Numbered from the stretch's first letter, positions 1-9,511 are shown. The stretch: 18,037 nt of DNA from an uncultured Blautia sp. (GCA_934409175.1 CAKRVX010000037.1:1-18037); one strand, 5' to 3'. Notes: generated by a model from the letters alone, not told the origin. Made by a program: numbers and translations.

Positions 1-1902
1 TTTCTGGTATGCCTCCTGATCACTTTGGTATGTTTTGCCATGTTTACCAATATGCTCAAGGATAATTCCAGTGAGATTACCTACGATAAATTTATCGAAA
101 TGGTAGAGGAGGGAAATGTAAAAGAAGTTACACTTCAGTCAGATACATTGACCATTAAACCGAAGCATCAGGATTCTGCATTTTCAGAAAAAGAGTATTA
201 TACCCGTCAAATGGAATCTGCAGATAAACTGACAGAGAGACTGGAGGGTACAGGCATTAAGTTCCAGTCTGAAGCACCAGATGCAGTGAGTGAGATCGTT
301 GCCATGCTGGTCAGTGTACTTCTGCCGACTATTGTGCTGTTTGTACTTCTGATGGTATTTATGCGGCGGATGAACAAAGGCGGCGGAATGATGGGCGTTG
401 GAAAGAGCCGTGCGAAAGCCTATATTCAGAAAGATACAGGAATCACTTTTAAAGATGTTGCAGGTCAGGATGAAGCGAAGGAATCCCTTCAGGAAGTTGT
501 GGATTTCCTGCATAATCCGGGCAAATATACAACTATCGGTGCCAAGCTTCCCAAGGGAGCTCTGCTTGTGGGACCACCTGGAACAGGTAAGACCCTTCTG
601 GCAAAGGCGGTAGCAGGAGAGGCACATGTACCATTTTTCTCTCTGTCTGGTTCCGAGTTCGTAGAAATGTTTGTAGGTGTGGGTGCATCCCGTGTACGAG
701 ATTTGTTTGAAGAGGCAAAGAAGAACGCACCATGCATTATTTTTATTGATGAGATCGATGCTATCGGTAAGAGCCGTGATTCACGCTATGGTGGTGGCAA
801 TGATGAGCGTGAACAGACACTTAACCAGCTTCTGGCAGAGATGGATGGATTTGATACTTCCAAGGGGCTTCTGATTCTGGCAGCTACCAACCGTCCGGAA
901 GTTCTTGATCCGGCACTTCTGCGTCCGGGACGTTTTGACAGACGGGTGATTGTAGATCGCCCGGATCTGAAAGGAAGGATCGAGATTCTGAAAGTACACG
1001 CCAGAAATGTAAACCTGGATGAGACGGTAGACTTTGAGAATATCGCACTGGCAACTTCCGGAGCGGTAGGTTCTGACCTGGCGAATATGATCAATGAGGC
1101 GGCAATCCTTGCAGTAAAGAACGGACGCCGTGCAGTGTCTCAGAAAGATCTTCTGGAAGCTGTGGAAGTGGTTCTGGTTGGTAAGGAGAAGAAGGACAGA
1201 ATCTTAAGTGCCCAGGAGCGTAGAATTGTTTCCTATCATGAGGTGGGACATGCACTGGTAAGTGCCCTGCAGAAAGATGCAGAACCTGTACAGAAGATTA
1301 CGATCGTACCGAGAACCATGGGGGCGCTTGGCTATGTAATGCAGGTGCCTGAAGAAGAGAAATATCTGAACACAAAGAAAGAACTGGAAGCTATGCTTGT
1401 AGGATATCTTGGAGGACGCGCAGCAGAAGAACTGGTATTTGACACAGTGACTACAGGCGCAGCCAATGATATTGAGCAGGCTACCAAGGTGGCAAGAGCT
1501 ATGGTCACACAGTATGGTATGTCTGATAAATTCGGACTGATGGGTCTGGCGACTCAGGAGAATCAGTATCTCAGTGGCAGAGCAGTATTAAACTGCGGTG
1601 ATGATACTGCTACAGAAGTAGATCATGAGGTAATGGTGCTTCTTCATAATTCCTATGAGGAGGCGAAGAAACTGATTTCCAGCCACAGAAAGGCATTGGA
1701 TAAAATTGCGGATTATCTGATCCGCAGAGAGACTATCACAGGAAAGGAATTTATGAAGATCTTCCGTGCAGTAGAGCAGGGAATGGAAATTCCTGAAAAT
1801 CTGGACGATCTGATTATTCCTGAGAAGAGAGAACAGTCTGAGAAGACGGATTCAGATTCAAAACAGAAGAGAGTAACGCTGGATAAGGCAGAGATTCAGT
1901 GA
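1..1902 (+). CDS. ftsH: ATP-dependent zinc metalloprotease FtsH (5'-truncated by window edge)
   Basis: This is a membrane-anchored AAA+ protease that unfolds and degrades misfolded or regulatory membrane and cytosolic proteins as a hexamer. The reading frame is open from base 1, so the true start lies upstream; about 633 residues are visible. The first codons encode the end of a hydrophobic segment ([15 protein letters not shown]), the first membrane helix. A second helix lies at nt 295-372, so the loop between them is external. The AAA domain follows, with Walker A GPPGTGKT (571-594), Walker B IIFIDEID near 736-759, and the second region of homology RPGRFDR near 922-942. The zinc protease motif is HEVGH (1237-1251) instead of the more usual HEAGH; the third ligand is probably the Asp at 1468-1470 (AAND). 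The charged C-terminal tail ([16 protein letters not shown]) is typical. A strong terminator follows 7 nt after the stop. Identification is very secure. Confidence 0.97.
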   Translation, partial: FLVCLLITLVCFAMFTNMLKDNSSEITYDKFIEMVEEGNVKEVTLQSDTLTIKPKHQDSAFSEKEYYTRQMESADKLTERLEGTGIKFQSEAPDAVSEIVAMLVSVLLPTIVLFVLLMVFMRRMNKGGGMMGVGKSRAKAYIQKDTGITFKDVAGQDEAKESLQEVVDFLHNPGKYTTIGAKLPKGALLVGPPGTGKTLLAKAVAGEAHVPFFSLSGSEFVEMFVGVGASRVRDLFEEAKKNAPCIIFIDEIDAIGKSRDSRYGGGNDEREQTLNQLLAEMDGFDTSKGLLILAATNRPEVLDPALLRPGRFDRRVIVDRPDLKGRIEILKVHARNVNLDETVDFENIALATSGAVGSDLANMINEAAILAVKNGRRAVSQKDLLEAVEVVLVGKEKKDRILSAQERRIVSYHEVGHALVSALQKDAEPVQKITIVPRTMGALGYVMQVPEEEKYLNTKKELEAMLVGYLGGRAAEELVFDTVTTGAANDIEQATKVARAMVTQYGMSDKFGLMGLATQENQYLSGRAVLNCGDDTATEVDHEVMVLLHNSYEEAKKLISSHRKALDKIADYLIRRETITGKEFMKIFRAVEQGMEIPENLDDLIIPEKREQSEKTDSDSKQKRVTLDKAEIQ

Positions 1903-1909
1903 TACAATA

Positions 1910-1941
1910 ACAGAGCCGGGATACTTTCCCGGCTCTGTTTT
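1910..1941 (+). terminator. Intrinsic terminator of ftsH
   Basis: A perfect 11-bp GC-rich stem (ACAGAGCCGGG at 1910-1920 with CCCGGCTCTGT at 1928-1938) has a 7-nt loop and runs into TTT. It starts 7 nt after the ftsH stop and separates ftsH from uvrC. The T tract is short, but the stem is strong. Confidence 0.88.
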
Positions 1942-2007
1942 AACGTACGAAAATTGTAACAGACAGGTATCAACAGCATACATAGAATCATAAATGGAGG
2001 AGATTTT

Positions 2008-3870
2008 ATGTTTCAGATAGAAGAAGAACTGAAGAAACTTCCGGGAAAACCTGGAGTATATATCATGCATGGGGAGAAAGATGAAATCATTTATGTGGGA
2101 AAGGCTGTCAGTCTGAAAAACAGAGTGCGTCAGTATTTCCAGAGCAGCAGAAACAAAGGGGCAAAGATTGAACAGATGGTAACTCATATTACCAGATTTG
2201 AGTACATTATTACGGATTCTGAACTGGAAGCCCTTGTGCTGGAGTGTAATCTGATCAAAGAGCACAGACCGAAATATAATACCATGTTAAAAGATGACAA
2301 GAGTTATCCGTTTATCAAAGTGACCACTAATGAGGAATATCCCAGAGTTCTTTTTGCGAGAAGGATGAAGAAAGACAAGGCAAAATATTTCGGTCCTTAC
2401 ACCAGTGCCGGCGCGGTGAAAGATGTGATCGAGCTGGTGCGTAAACTTTATAAGGTGCGTTCCTGTAACCGGCTGCTTCCCAGAGATTGCGGTAAAGACA
2501 GGCCATGCCTGTATTATCATATGAAACAGTGTACAGCGCCCTGTCAGGGATATATAACTTCAGAAGAATATAAAAAAAATATTGCGGAACTGCTGAAATT
2601 CCTGAACGGAGATTTTCAGAATACCATAGATATGCTGACAGATAAGATGATGACTGCTTCCGAAGAAATGCGGTTTGAAGATGCCATGGAATACCGTGAT
2701 CTGATCCGCAGTATTCAGAAAATCGGAGAACGTCAGAAGATCACCAGCTACGGTGAAGAAGATAAGGATATCATTGCAGTTGCTATGGATGAGAGTCTGG
2801 ATCTGAGAGAACAGGATGCAGTTGTGCAGGTATTTTTTGTCAGAGATGGCAAACTGATCGGACGGGAACATTTTTATCTGCGGGTGGCAAGAGGAGATAC
2901 GAAGGCACAGGTGTTGTCCAGTTTCATGAAACAGTTCTATGCAGGTACTCCGTTTATTCCCAGGGAGATCATGCTGCAAAAAGAGATTGAGGATGCACAG
3001 ATCATCGAAGAATGGCTTACCGCCAGAAGAAAACAGAAGGTTTATATCCGTGTACCGAAAAAAGGAACCAAAGAGAAACTGGTAGAGCTGGCAGAAGAAA
3101 ACGCAAAGATGGTTCTTGATAAAGACAGGGAAAGGATCAAACGTGAGGAAGGCAGGACTATCGGAGCTGTTCATGAAGTGGAAGAATGGCTGGGATTATC
3201 AGGAATCAGGCGAATGGAGGCCTATGATATTTCTAATATCAGCGGTTTTGAGTCTGTTGGTTCTATGGTAGTTTATGAGAAAGGTAAACCGAAACGTAGC
3301 GATTATCGTAAATTTAAGATCAAATGGGTTCAGGGACCCAACGACTACGCAAGTATGGAAGAGGTGCTCACCCGTCGCTTTACCCATGAGGGAAAGGACG
3401 AATTTGACAGTTTTTCCATTATGCCGGATCTGATTTTGATGGATGGTGGAAGAGGACAGGTAAATATAGCTTTGAGGGTACTGGAGAACCTGGGAATTGA
3501 TATTCCGGTCTGCGGTATGGTGAAGGATGATCATCACAGGACCAGAGGATTGTATTATAACAATCTGGAAATTCCTGTTGATACCGGCAGTGAGGGCTTC
3601 CGTCTGATCACAAGGATCCAGGATGAGGCTCATCGTTTTGCCATAGAATTTCATCGTTCACTGCGAAGCAAAGAACAGGTGCATTCTCTGTTGGATGATA
3701 TTCCGGGAATCGGTGAAACCAGAAGAAAGGCACTGATGCGGAAATTTAAGTCTATTGAAAACATCAGAGCTGCTTCTCTGGAAGAACTGACACAGATAGA
3801 GAGTATGAATGCAGGAAGTGCACAGCAGGTATATGATTTCTTTCATACTGGTGTGAATAAAAAAGAATAA
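2008..3870 (+). CDS. uvrC: UvrABC system protein C (excinuclease subunit)
   Basis: UvrC makes the two incisions on either side of a DNA lesion in nucleotide excision repair, acting with UvrB bound at the damage. The 620-residue length fits the family. In order: a GIY-YIG nuclease domain with GVY at 16-18, YVG at 29-31 and a catalytic-type Glu79 in LVLECNLIK; a Cys-rich stretch (C153, C161, C167, C175, C179) where E. coli UvrC binds an iron-sulfur cluster; a UVR motif for UvrB contact at about 208-243; an RNase H-like nuclease domain with DISN (Asp407), MDGG (Asp479) and DEAHR (His542); and tandem helix-hairpin-helix motifs at about 562-612. The start is fixed by GGAGG 7 nt upstream of the ATG. 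It stands between a terminator and the hprK promoter, so it is probably its own transcription unit. I did not find a convincing uvrC promoter in 1942-2000. Confidence 0.97.
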   Translation: MFQIEEELKKLPGKPGVYIMHGEKDEIIYVGKAVSLKNRVRQYFQSSRNKGAKIEQMVTHITRFEYIITDSELEALVLECNLIKEHRPKYNTMLKDDKSYPFIKVTTNEEYPRVLFARRMKKDKAKYFGPYTSAGAVKDVIELVRKLYKVRSCNRLLPRDCGKDRPCLYYHMKQCTAPCQGYITSEEYKKNIAELLKFLNGDFQNTIDMLTDKMMTASEEMRFEDAMEYRDLIRSIQKIGERQKITSYGEEDKDIIAVAMDESLDLREQDAVVQVFFVRDGKLIGREHFYLRVARGDTKAQVLSSFMKQFYAGTPFIPREIMLQKEIEDAQIIEEWLTARRKQKVYIRVPKKGTKEKLVELAEENAKMVLDKDRERIKREEGRTIGAVHEVEEWLGLSGIRRMEAYDISNISGFESVGSMVVYEKGKPKRSDYRKFKIKWVQGPNDYASMEEVLTRRFTHEGKDEFDSFSIMPDLILMDGGRGQVNIALRVLENLGIDIPVCGMVKDDHHRTRGLYYNNLEIPVDTGSEGFRLITRIQDEAHRFAIEFHRSLRSKEQVHSLLDDIPGIGETRRKALMRKFKSIENIRAASLEELTQIESMNAGSAQQVYDFFHTGVNKKE

Positions 3871-3891
3871 AATACTATCTGCTATTTGCAA

Positions 3892-3921
3892 TTGAAGTTG
3901 TATATAAAAATGTGGTATAAT
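3892..3921 (+). promoter_or_regulatory. Sigma-A-type promoter of hprK-glk
   Basis: The -35 is TTGAAG (3892-3897) and the -10 is TATAAT (3916-3921), with an 18-nt spacer and a TG one base before the -10 (extended -10). Transcription would begin near 3928, about 70 nt before the hprK ATG. Confidence 0.75.
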
Positions 3922-3931
3922 TCTCTAAAAG

Positions 3932-3962
3932 ATTTCTCACAGTTTTTAGAACTGTGAGAAAT
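3932..3962 (+). promoter_or_regulatory. 13-bp leader hairpin at the expected hprK transcript 5' end
   Basis: Perfect inverted repeat: ATTTCTCACAGTT (3932-3944) pairs with AACTGTGAGAAAT (3950-3962) around a 5-nt loop TTTAG. It lies a few bases after the predicted transcription start and about 25 nt before the RBS AAGGAG. No T tract follows on the plus strand, so it is not an ordinary terminator. It could be an mRNA-stabilising 5' stem or a DNA operator; the sequence does not decide. Confidence 0.7.
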
Positions 3963-3997
3963 TTGCAACAAATTCTGATACTGAAAAGGAGAGACAA

Positions 3998-4933
3998 ATG
4001 AAAGGTGTACAGTTGACTAAATTGGTTCAGGATCTGGGACTTCATAACCTGACTCCTGAAATTGACCTGTCTGATATCTGGATCAAAACAGCCGAGATCA
4101 ACAGACCGGCCCTGCAGCTGACAGGATATCTGGAACACTTTGCGAACGAGCGTGTACAGATTATTGGATATGTAGAGTATACCTATCTGATGCAGCTTAG
4201 CGATGAAGAACGGAAGTTTAAATATGAAAGATTTATTTCCAGCAAAATCCCATGTGTGATCTTCAGTACAATGACAAGACCATCACAGGATATGATCGAT
4301 CTGGCAATCAAATATAATGTTCCAACTTTTGTGACAGAGAGAACAACTTCCAGTTTTATGGCTGAGATCATTCGTTGGCTTGGTGTACAGCTTGCACCGT
4401 GTATTTCTATTCATGGAGTACTGGTGGATGTATATGGTGAGGGTGTTCTGATCACAGGTGAGAGCGGAATCGGTAAAAGTGAAGCTGCTCTGGAACTGAT
4501 CAAACGTGGACATCGTCTGGTAAGTGATGATGTGGTAGAACTTCGTAAAGTCAGTGATGTAACTCTGGTTGGATCTGCACCGGATATTACGAGACATTTT
4601 ATCGAACTTCGTGGTATTGGTATTATTGATGTAAAAACCCTTTTCGGTGTTGAAAGTGTTAAGGATACTCAGTCTGTTGATCTTGTTATCAAACTGGAAG
4701 AGTGGGACAGAGACAAAGAATATGACCGTCTTGGCCTTCACGAAGAATATACGGAGTATCTGGGAAATAAGATCGTATGCCATTCTCTCCCGATTCGTCC
4801 GGGTCGTAACCTGGCGATCATTGTAGAGTCTGCGGCTGTCAACCACAGACAGAAGAAGATGGGATATAATGCAGCGGAAGAGCTGTATAAGCGTGTGCAG
4901 GCTAATATTGCCAAAAGACGCGAAGATAAATAA
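3998..4933 (+). CDS. hprK: HPr kinase/phosphorylase
   Basis: HprK phosphorylates Ser46 of the phosphotransferase protein HPr using ATP or pyrophosphate when glycolytic intermediates are high, and removes that phosphate when they are low. It is the sensor of carbon catabolite repression in Firmicutes. The 311-residue protein has the usual N-terminal domain (about 1-130) and a C-terminal kinase domain with His139 in IHG, Walker A GESGIGKS (154-161), the Asp178-Asp179 pair in SDDVV, and the family signature IELRGIGIIDVKTLFG (202-217). All expected catalytic positions are present. RBS AAGGAG precedes the ATG. The glucokinase gene follows 38 nt after the stop without a terminator, so the two are probably co-transcribed. 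In related Clostridia hprK often sits near murB, rapZ and whiA; these are not next to it here. Confidence 0.97.
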   Translation: MKGVQLTKLVQDLGLHNLTPEIDLSDIWIKTAEINRPALQLTGYLEHFANERVQIIGYVEYTYLMQLSDEERKFKYERFISSKIPCVIFSTMTRPSQDMIDLAIKYNVPTFVTERTTSSFMAEIIRWLGVQLAPCISIHGVLVDVYGEGVLITGESGIGKSEAALELIKRGHRLVSDDVVELRKVSDVTLVGSAPDITRHFIELRGIGIIDVKTLFGVESVKDTQSVDLVIKLEEWDRDKEYDRLGLHEEYTEYLGNKIVCHSLPIRPGRNLAIIVESAAVNHRQKKMGYNAAEELYKRVQANIAKRREDK

Positions 4934-4961
4934 TAAAGGGCGCAGTGACAGCTGTGAAATT

Positions 4962-4966
4962 GGAGG
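4962..4966 (+). promoter_or_regulatory. RBS that fixes the glucokinase start
   Basis: GGAGG lies 5 nt before ATG at 4972. An in-frame GTG at 4945 lacks a comparable site and would add nine residues (MTAVKLEEI) before the normal family N-terminus, so 4972 is preferred. Confidence 0.8.
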
Positions 4967-4971
4967 AAATC

Positions 4972-5916
4972 ATGGGAAAATATTGTTTTGGAATTGATGT
5001 TGGCGGTACATCTGTAAAATGCGGTCTGTTTCAGACTGATGGAACTCTGATTGAGAAGTGGGAGATTCCTACACGTAAAGAGAATAATGGTGAGGAGATC
5101 ATTCCCGATATTGCCCAATCAATCTTGAATAAGATTGAAGAGCGTAAAATGGATAAAGCTGATGTTGATGGTGTTGGTATCGGTGTTCCGGGACCTGTAA
5201 ATGACAAGGGACAGGTTTATGGTGCAGTAAATCTCTACTGGGGATTCAAGGAAGTAACCAGAGAACTGACTGAGCTGACAGGACTTCCGTCAAAAGCAGG
5301 AAATGACGCCAATGTGGCAGCACTTGGAGAAGCATGGAAAGGTGCAGCAGCAGGAGCCAAAAATGTAATTCTTGTTACTCTTGGAACCGGCGTAGGCGGT
5401 GGCATTATTCTGGATGGAAAGATTGTAGCCGGAACTCATGGAGCCGGCGGTGAGATCGGTCATGCAAATATCGACCATACTGAAGAAGAAAAGTGCAACT
5501 GTGGAAACAGCGGATGTCTGGAGCAGTATACATCGGCAACAGGTATTGTACGTGTAGCAAAGAGAACTCTGGCTGCAACAGAAGAGGAAACAGTACTCAG
5601 AAGTTTCCCGAAACTTTCTGCGAAGAATGTACTGGATGCATATAAAGATGGGGACAAAGTAGCGGCAGATATTATGAGTCAGGTGGGAGATAAACTTGGC
5701 GGTGCACTGGCTATATTCTCATGTGTAACAGATCCGGAAGCGATCGTTATCGGCGGCGGTGTTTCAAAGGCAGGACAGCCATTAATTGACTGTATTCAGA
5801 AATATTATAAGAAATATGCATTTACTGCATGCAAAGAAACCCCAATCATTCTGGCGGAACTTGGAAATGATGCAGGTATTTACGGTTCTGCGCGTATGGT
5901 GATCAGAGAAGCGTAA
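4972..5916 (+). CDS. glk: ROK-family glucokinase
   Basis: This cytosolic enzyme phosphorylates glucose with ATP to glucose 6-phosphate, the entry step for non-PTS or intracellular glucose. With the ATG at 4972 the protein has 314 residues, normal for clostridial ROK glucokinases. Phosphate-binding motif GIDVGGTSVK lies at about 7-16; sugar-binding GNDAN at 110-114; GTGVGGG at 138-144; and the ROK zinc site is complete, with His164 in GEIGH and Cys175, Cys177 and Cys182 in CNCGNSGCLEQY. No DNA-binding helix-turn-helix precedes the kinase fold, so it is an enzyme and not a ROK repressor. It follows hprK in the same probable operon, coupling sugar phosphorylation with the catabolite sensor. Substrate is inferred from family; other hexoses are possible. 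Confidence 0.93.
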   Translation: MGKYCFGIDVGGTSVKCGLFQTDGTLIEKWEIPTRKENNGEEIIPDIAQSILNKIEERKMDKADVDGVGIGVPGPVNDKGQVYGAVNLYWGFKEVTRELTELTGLPSKAGNDANVAALGEAWKGAAAGAKNVILVTLGTGVGGGIILDGKIVAGTHGAGGEIGHANIDHTEEEKCNCGNSGCLEQYTSATGIVRVAKRTLAATEEETVLRSFPKLSAKNVLDAYKDGDKVAADIMSQVGDKLGGALAIFSCVTDPEAIVIGGGVSKAGQPLIDCIQKYYKKYAFTACKETPIILAELGNDAGIYGSARMVIREA

Positions 5917-5941
5917 CGAGTTAAAATATTAATATAAAAAT

Positions 5942-5982
5942 AAAATCCTCCCTTGAGAAGAAAGCTCAAAGGAGGATTTTTC
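5942..5982. terminator. Bidirectional terminator between glk and the penicillin-binding protein gene
   Basis: A 16-nt arm (5942-5957, AAAATCCTCCCTTGAG) pairs with 5965-5980 (CTCAAAGGAGGATTTT) with a single mismatch and a 7-nt loop. T-rich sequence follows on the plus strand and A-rich sequence precedes it, so it can serve glk on plus and the facing gene on minus. Confidence 0.87.
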
Positions 5983-5991
5983 TTTCACGGA

Positions 5992-8589
5992 TCAGTTGAT
6001 ATAATCAATCTGGTAGTTTGAATCATCGCCGGTATCGCCATTGTCACCGCTGCTATCATCACCACCGGTATTATCAGTGGTGTTGTCATTAGTATTATCG
6101 TCAGGAGTATTGGTACCATTATCATCGGTTCCGTCACCATTATTATTGTCTGATGTTGTATCCTGTGTTGTATCGGTATTATCTGAATCAGTATTATCAT
6201 AGTCAGTATCATAATCATAGGAGTCGCTGGTATCATAATAATGTTCTTCACAGTATTCAGTAGGCATGGTACCTACATCAAAGTATTCTGTAATTACAGG
6301 ACAGCCCGCCCTTGGAAGAAGGCCTGTTTCTGCACATACACTTAATTTCTCTACGCTTGCAGGTTTTTCAAAATCTTTTTCAGGTAATCCCTGATGGATT
6401 CTGGTCATGACTTTTTTCCACAGGTTTTTATGGAAGTTACGGGCATAATCTGGAAGCTTCTCGTTATTATCATAACCGGACCATACTGCACAGGTATAAT
6501 ATGGAGTATATCCTACAAACCAGAGATCGTTGTATGCTTCTGTAGTACCTGTTTTTCCTGCAACTGCCATATTATCAAGCTGGCAGGCAGTACCTGTACC
6601 TTTTTTTACAACATCTTCCATGGCGCTTGTGAGCAGGTAAGCGGTGCTCTCTTTGATCACGGAACGTCCGGCAGAAGTATTCTCAATCAATACATTTCCG
6701 TTATGATCCAGAATCTTTGTATAATAGATTGGTTTGATGTATGTGCCACCGTTTGCAATTGCTGCGTAGGAAGCACATAATTCTACGTTTGTGACACCTC
6801 TGGTAATACCGCCAAGTGCAGTAGCCAGGTTTGCGTCGCTCCAGACGTTTCCGTTTTCATCTGTATCAGCTTCTGTACCATGGGCAAGAGTAGTAAATCC
6901 AAAATTATCCAGGTACTGCAGACCAAGTTCTGGTGTTACCTGTTCCAGACATTTGACTGCTACAACGTTGATGGAATTCTGAATCGCAGTACGGATTGTA
7001 GTGGTTCCGTTATAGGAACGTGTGGCATTATTTACAGGAGAACCATCCGGATATTCATAAGGCTCATCTTCGAATGTAGTTGCCAGTGTCATTCCCTTTT
7101 CGTTCAGAGCAGGTGCGTAAGTGGAAACAATCTTAAATGTAGAACCAGGCTGACGGGTAGTGTCTGTAGCACGGTTCAGTGTAAGACTGGCTGTCTTCTC
7201 ACCGCGACCGCCAATGAGAGCTTTTACGTATCCAGTGTGCTGGTCTATGATGCTCATGGATGACTGAGGCTGAGGCGCAAAGTTTACACGTTCTGCAACT
7301 ACTTTGCTTCCATTTGCCAGGATACTTTCTTTGTATCTGTCCACATAAGTCTGTCCTTCTTCCGGTGAATCGAAAAGCAGGTCAAAGGATGGATCCTCAT
7401 TCTGGAAATATAACTGAAGCATTTCCTTGCTGTAATTTACCTGATTTCCATCAGGATCAGTAACGGTTAAAGCATAATCAAGTTCATACTGAACCTGATC
7501 CGGATAATTGGATGGATCAGAATATTCTTCATCCAGGATATTCTGAATATTGGAATCCTGCGTGGTGTAAACTTTAAGACCGCCGCTGTAAAGCAGGTTT
7601 GTAGCCTGAGTTTTGGTGTATCCTTTGATATTCATCAGATCATTGATGATCTGGTCTGTGAGTTCGTCTTCGAAGTAAGTATAAACTGTATTTTCTGTAC
7701 TGGAATTCTTTTCCTGAGCAGCCTGGATACGGGAATAAACATCATCGGCCATAGCCTTTTTGTATTCCTTTTTAGTAATATAATTCTGATCCAGCATATG
7801 CTGAAGAACTTCTTTCCTACGTTTCTGGTTGTTGTCAGGATTGGTGATAGGATTAAATTTGGTAGGATTCTGAGTGATACCGGCCAGTGTGGCACATTCG
7901 GAAAGATTCAGATCCCATACATCCTTATCAAAATACTGGCGGGCAGCAGCCTGTACACCATATGCACCTGCGCCAAGGTTGATTGTGTTCAGATAATTTT
8001 CGAGAATCGTACTTTTATCTGTTTTTTTCTCCACCTGAACTGCCAGATACTGTTCCTGGAATTTACGTGTGAATTTCTCCAGCCATGTAGATTCGCTGGT
8101 CCAGTTGGTGAATACGTTATTCTTAAGTAACTGCTGAGTAATAGTACTGGCACCTTCGGAAAAATCTCCTGTAGTGATGGCTTTTACACCTGCACGAAGG
8201 ATACCTTTTACATCAATGCCGTTATGTTCATAGAAACGTTCATCCTCAATGGCAACAACTGCATGCTGCAGATCCTCGGGAATCTGATCCAGTGTAACAG
8301 GCAGTCGGTTGGAATTGGGTGCTGCCAGTTTGCGGATCTGATTGCCCTGGTCGTCATAAAGAAATGTAGCGTAACCCAGGGGCATAATATCAATATCATC
8401 AACATCAGGAGCATTATCAATAACGCCTCTGAAGGAACCGATTCCCAGACAGGTTACCCCGATGCAGAGAGCGATCAGTGACACGAATAAAACTCTGATA
8501 AAAGAAACTCTTGCACGTTTCCCCATCATGGAGGAACGGGAAATCAGGGAATTTCGCTTTCTGGCCGTCGATTTTTTACCGTAATTCAT
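5992..8589 (-). CDS. Class A penicillin-binding protein (bifunctional transglycosylase/transpeptidase)
   Basis: This enzyme polymerises lipid II into glycan strands and cross-links their peptides outside the membrane. The 865 residues begin with a basic cytosolic stretch and one membrane helix at about 29-50. The GT51 glycosyltransferase domain includes AIEDERFYEHNG with catalytic-type Glu115, GASTITQQLLKN (146-157) and NLGAGAYGVQAAARQYF (204-220). The transpeptidase domain has the nucleophile motif STFK (Ser483, Lys486), SIN (539-541) and KTGTT (679-683), so both activities look intact. A short Cys-containing region (C752, C763, C780) follows. The last about 80 residues are a low-complexity Asp/Asn/Thr/Gly/Ser tail. 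RBS AGGAGG lies a few bases before the ATG on the minus strand. It resembles PBP1A/PonA; the exact paralogue cannot be fixed from sequence alone. Confidence 0.95.
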   Translation of the reverse strand: MNYGKKSTARKRNSLISRSSMMGKRARVSFIRVLFVSLIALCIGVTCLGIGSFRGVIDNAPDVDDIDIMPLGYATFLYDDQGNQIRKLAAPNSNRLPVTLDQIPEDLQHAVVAIEDERFYEHNGIDVKGILRAGVKAITTGDFSEGASTITQQLLKNNVFTNWTSESTWLEKFTRKFQEQYLAVQVEKKTDKSTILENYLNTINLGAGAYGVQAAARQYFDKDVWDLNLSECATLAGITQNPTKFNPITNPDNNQKRRKEVLQHMLDQNYITKKEYKKAMADDVYSRIQAAQEKNSSTENTVYTYFEDELTDQIINDLMNIKGYTKTQATNLLYSGGLKVYTTQDSNIQNILDEEYSDPSNYPDQVQYELDYALTVTDPDGNQVNYSKEMLQLYFQNEDPSFDLLFDSPEEGQTYVDRYKESILANGSKVVAERVNFAPQPQSSMSIIDQHTGYVKALIGGRGEKTASLTLNRATDTTRQPGSTFKIVSTYAPALNEKGMTLATTFEDEPYEYPDGSPVNNATRSYNGTTTIRTAIQNSINVVAVKCLEQVTPELGLQYLDNFGFTTLAHGTEADTDENGNVWSDANLATALGGITRGVTNVELCASYAAIANGGTYIKPIYYTKILDHNGNVLIENTSAGRSVIKESTAYLLTSAMEDVVKKGTGTACQLDNMAVAGKTGTTEAYNDLWFVGYTPYYTCAVWSGYDNNEKLPDYARNFHKNLWKKVMTRIHQGLPEKDFEKPASVEKLSVCAETGLLPRAGCPVITEYFDVGTMPTEYCEEHYYDTSDSYDYDTDYDNTDSDNTDTTQDTTSDNNNGDGTDDNGTNTPDDNTNDNTTDNTGGDDSSGDNGDTGDDSNYQIDYIN

Positions 8590-8615
8590 GTTAGACCTCC
8601 TTTATAATCCGTTCT

Positions 8616-8621
8616 ATTATA
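8616..8621 (-). promoter_or_regulatory. Probable -10 box of the penicillin-binding protein gene
   Basis: On the minus strand TATAAT (complement of 8616-8621) lies about 27 nt upstream of the ATG in a very A+T-rich stretch. The matching -35 is poor (TTTATT at a 17-nt spacer), so the call rests on the -10 and position. The rest of 8622-8832, between the divergent genes, is A+T-rich; I saw only a small CATAA/TTATG hairpin near 8661-8674 and no convincing plus-strand promoter. Confidence 0.4.
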
Positions 8622-8832
8622 TCAAATATAAATAGGTAAATAAAGAAAAAAATAAAAATTCATAAATGATTATGAGGTTTTATGGAATATAGTATACACA
8701 GTGCTGGTGTATTTCTGTAATTCATGGTAAACTGTATTTATAACAGCAGGGGCAAAAAGGTTGCAGCGAATGAAATGTACAGTAATGTGAATTGGCACCT
8801 GCAGATGTGAGATCAGGCTGGAGGCATGAAAA

Positions 8833-9489
8833 ATGTTAGAAAAATATAAGACAGTTTATGAAGGCGGTGAAGGCGAAATTGTGGAGAAAAAGTCCAGATT
8901 TATTGCCACAGTACGTCCCGTATCTACCGAAGAAGAGGCACTCGCCTTTATAGAAGAAATGAAAAAGAAGTACTGGGATGCCAGACATAACTGTTATGTA
9001 TATTCTGTGGGAAAGAACCGGGAATACACCAGATGCAGTGACGACGGAGAGCCATCCGGAACAGCTGGCAGACCTATGCTGGATGTGATTCTGGGAGAAG
9101 ATATATACAATGTGGCAGCTGTTGTCACCAGATATTTCGGTGGAATCCTTCTGGGAACCGGAGGACTGGTGCGGGCATATTCCAGGAGCCTGCAGGAGGG
9201 ACTGAATGCCAGTACTGTGATAGAGAAGACCTATGGTATTTCCATGGAGATCATTACAGACTATACGGGAATTGGAAAAATTCAATATATAGCCGGAGAA
9301 AAAGGTCTTCCGATTCTGGACAGTGAATATACAGATCGTGTGATTCTGCATGTTCTGGTGCCGGCAGATCAGATTCAGGCTGTAGAGAAAGCTGTTACAG
9401 AAGGGACCAGCGGGCGTGCAAAAATGAGAAAAGAAAAAGACCTGTATTACTCTGTGATTAATGGTGACGTAAAAATTTTTAACGATTGA
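8833..9489 (+). CDS. YigZ/IMPACT family protein (UPF0029 plus DUF1949)
   Basis: The 218-residue protein has the conserved UPF0029 core: KSRFIA (20-25), DARHNCYVY (49-57), CSDDGEPSGTAGRPML (68-83) and TRYFGGILLGTGGLVRAYS (about 99-117). The C-terminal 80 residues fit the ferredoxin-like second domain seen in bacterial YigZ. Eukaryotic IMPACT proteins bind GCN1 and affect translation control; the biochemical role of bacterial members is not established, so no reaction is assigned. The start is set by GGAGG (8820-8824), 8 nt before ATG at 8833. An ATG at 8826 is out of frame and ends after seven codons. The gene stands alone between a divergent promoter region and a shared terminator. Confidence 0.92.
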   Translation: MLEKYKTVYEGGEGEIVEKKSRFIATVRPVSTEEEALAFIEEMKKKYWDARHNCYVYSVGKNREYTRCSDDGEPSGTAGRPMLDVILGEDIYNVAAVVTRYFGGILLGTGGLVRAYSRSLQEGLNASTVIEKTYGISMEIITDYTGIGKIQYIAGEKGLPILDSEYTDRVILHVLVPADQIQAVEKAVTEGTSGRAKMRKEKDLYYSVINGDVKIFND

Positions 9490-9511
9490 AACCAAACTGA
9501 GTGTATAAATA

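Noticed and set aside
2560..3174. A 204-codon minus-strand open frame inside uvrC
   Set aside because: Phe/Cys/His-rich shadow of the uvrC coding strand, without RBS or motif.
4283..4846. A 187-codon minus-strand open frame inside hprK
   Set aside because: It is antisense to the kinase domain, has no motif, and reflects codon bias of the real gene.
8836..9495. A 219-codon open frame on the minus strand across the yigZ-like gene
   Set aside because: It mirrors the plus-strand gene almost end to end, is rich in Cys, His and Phe with no recognisable motif, and lacks a good RBS. The plus strand has strong family motifs.
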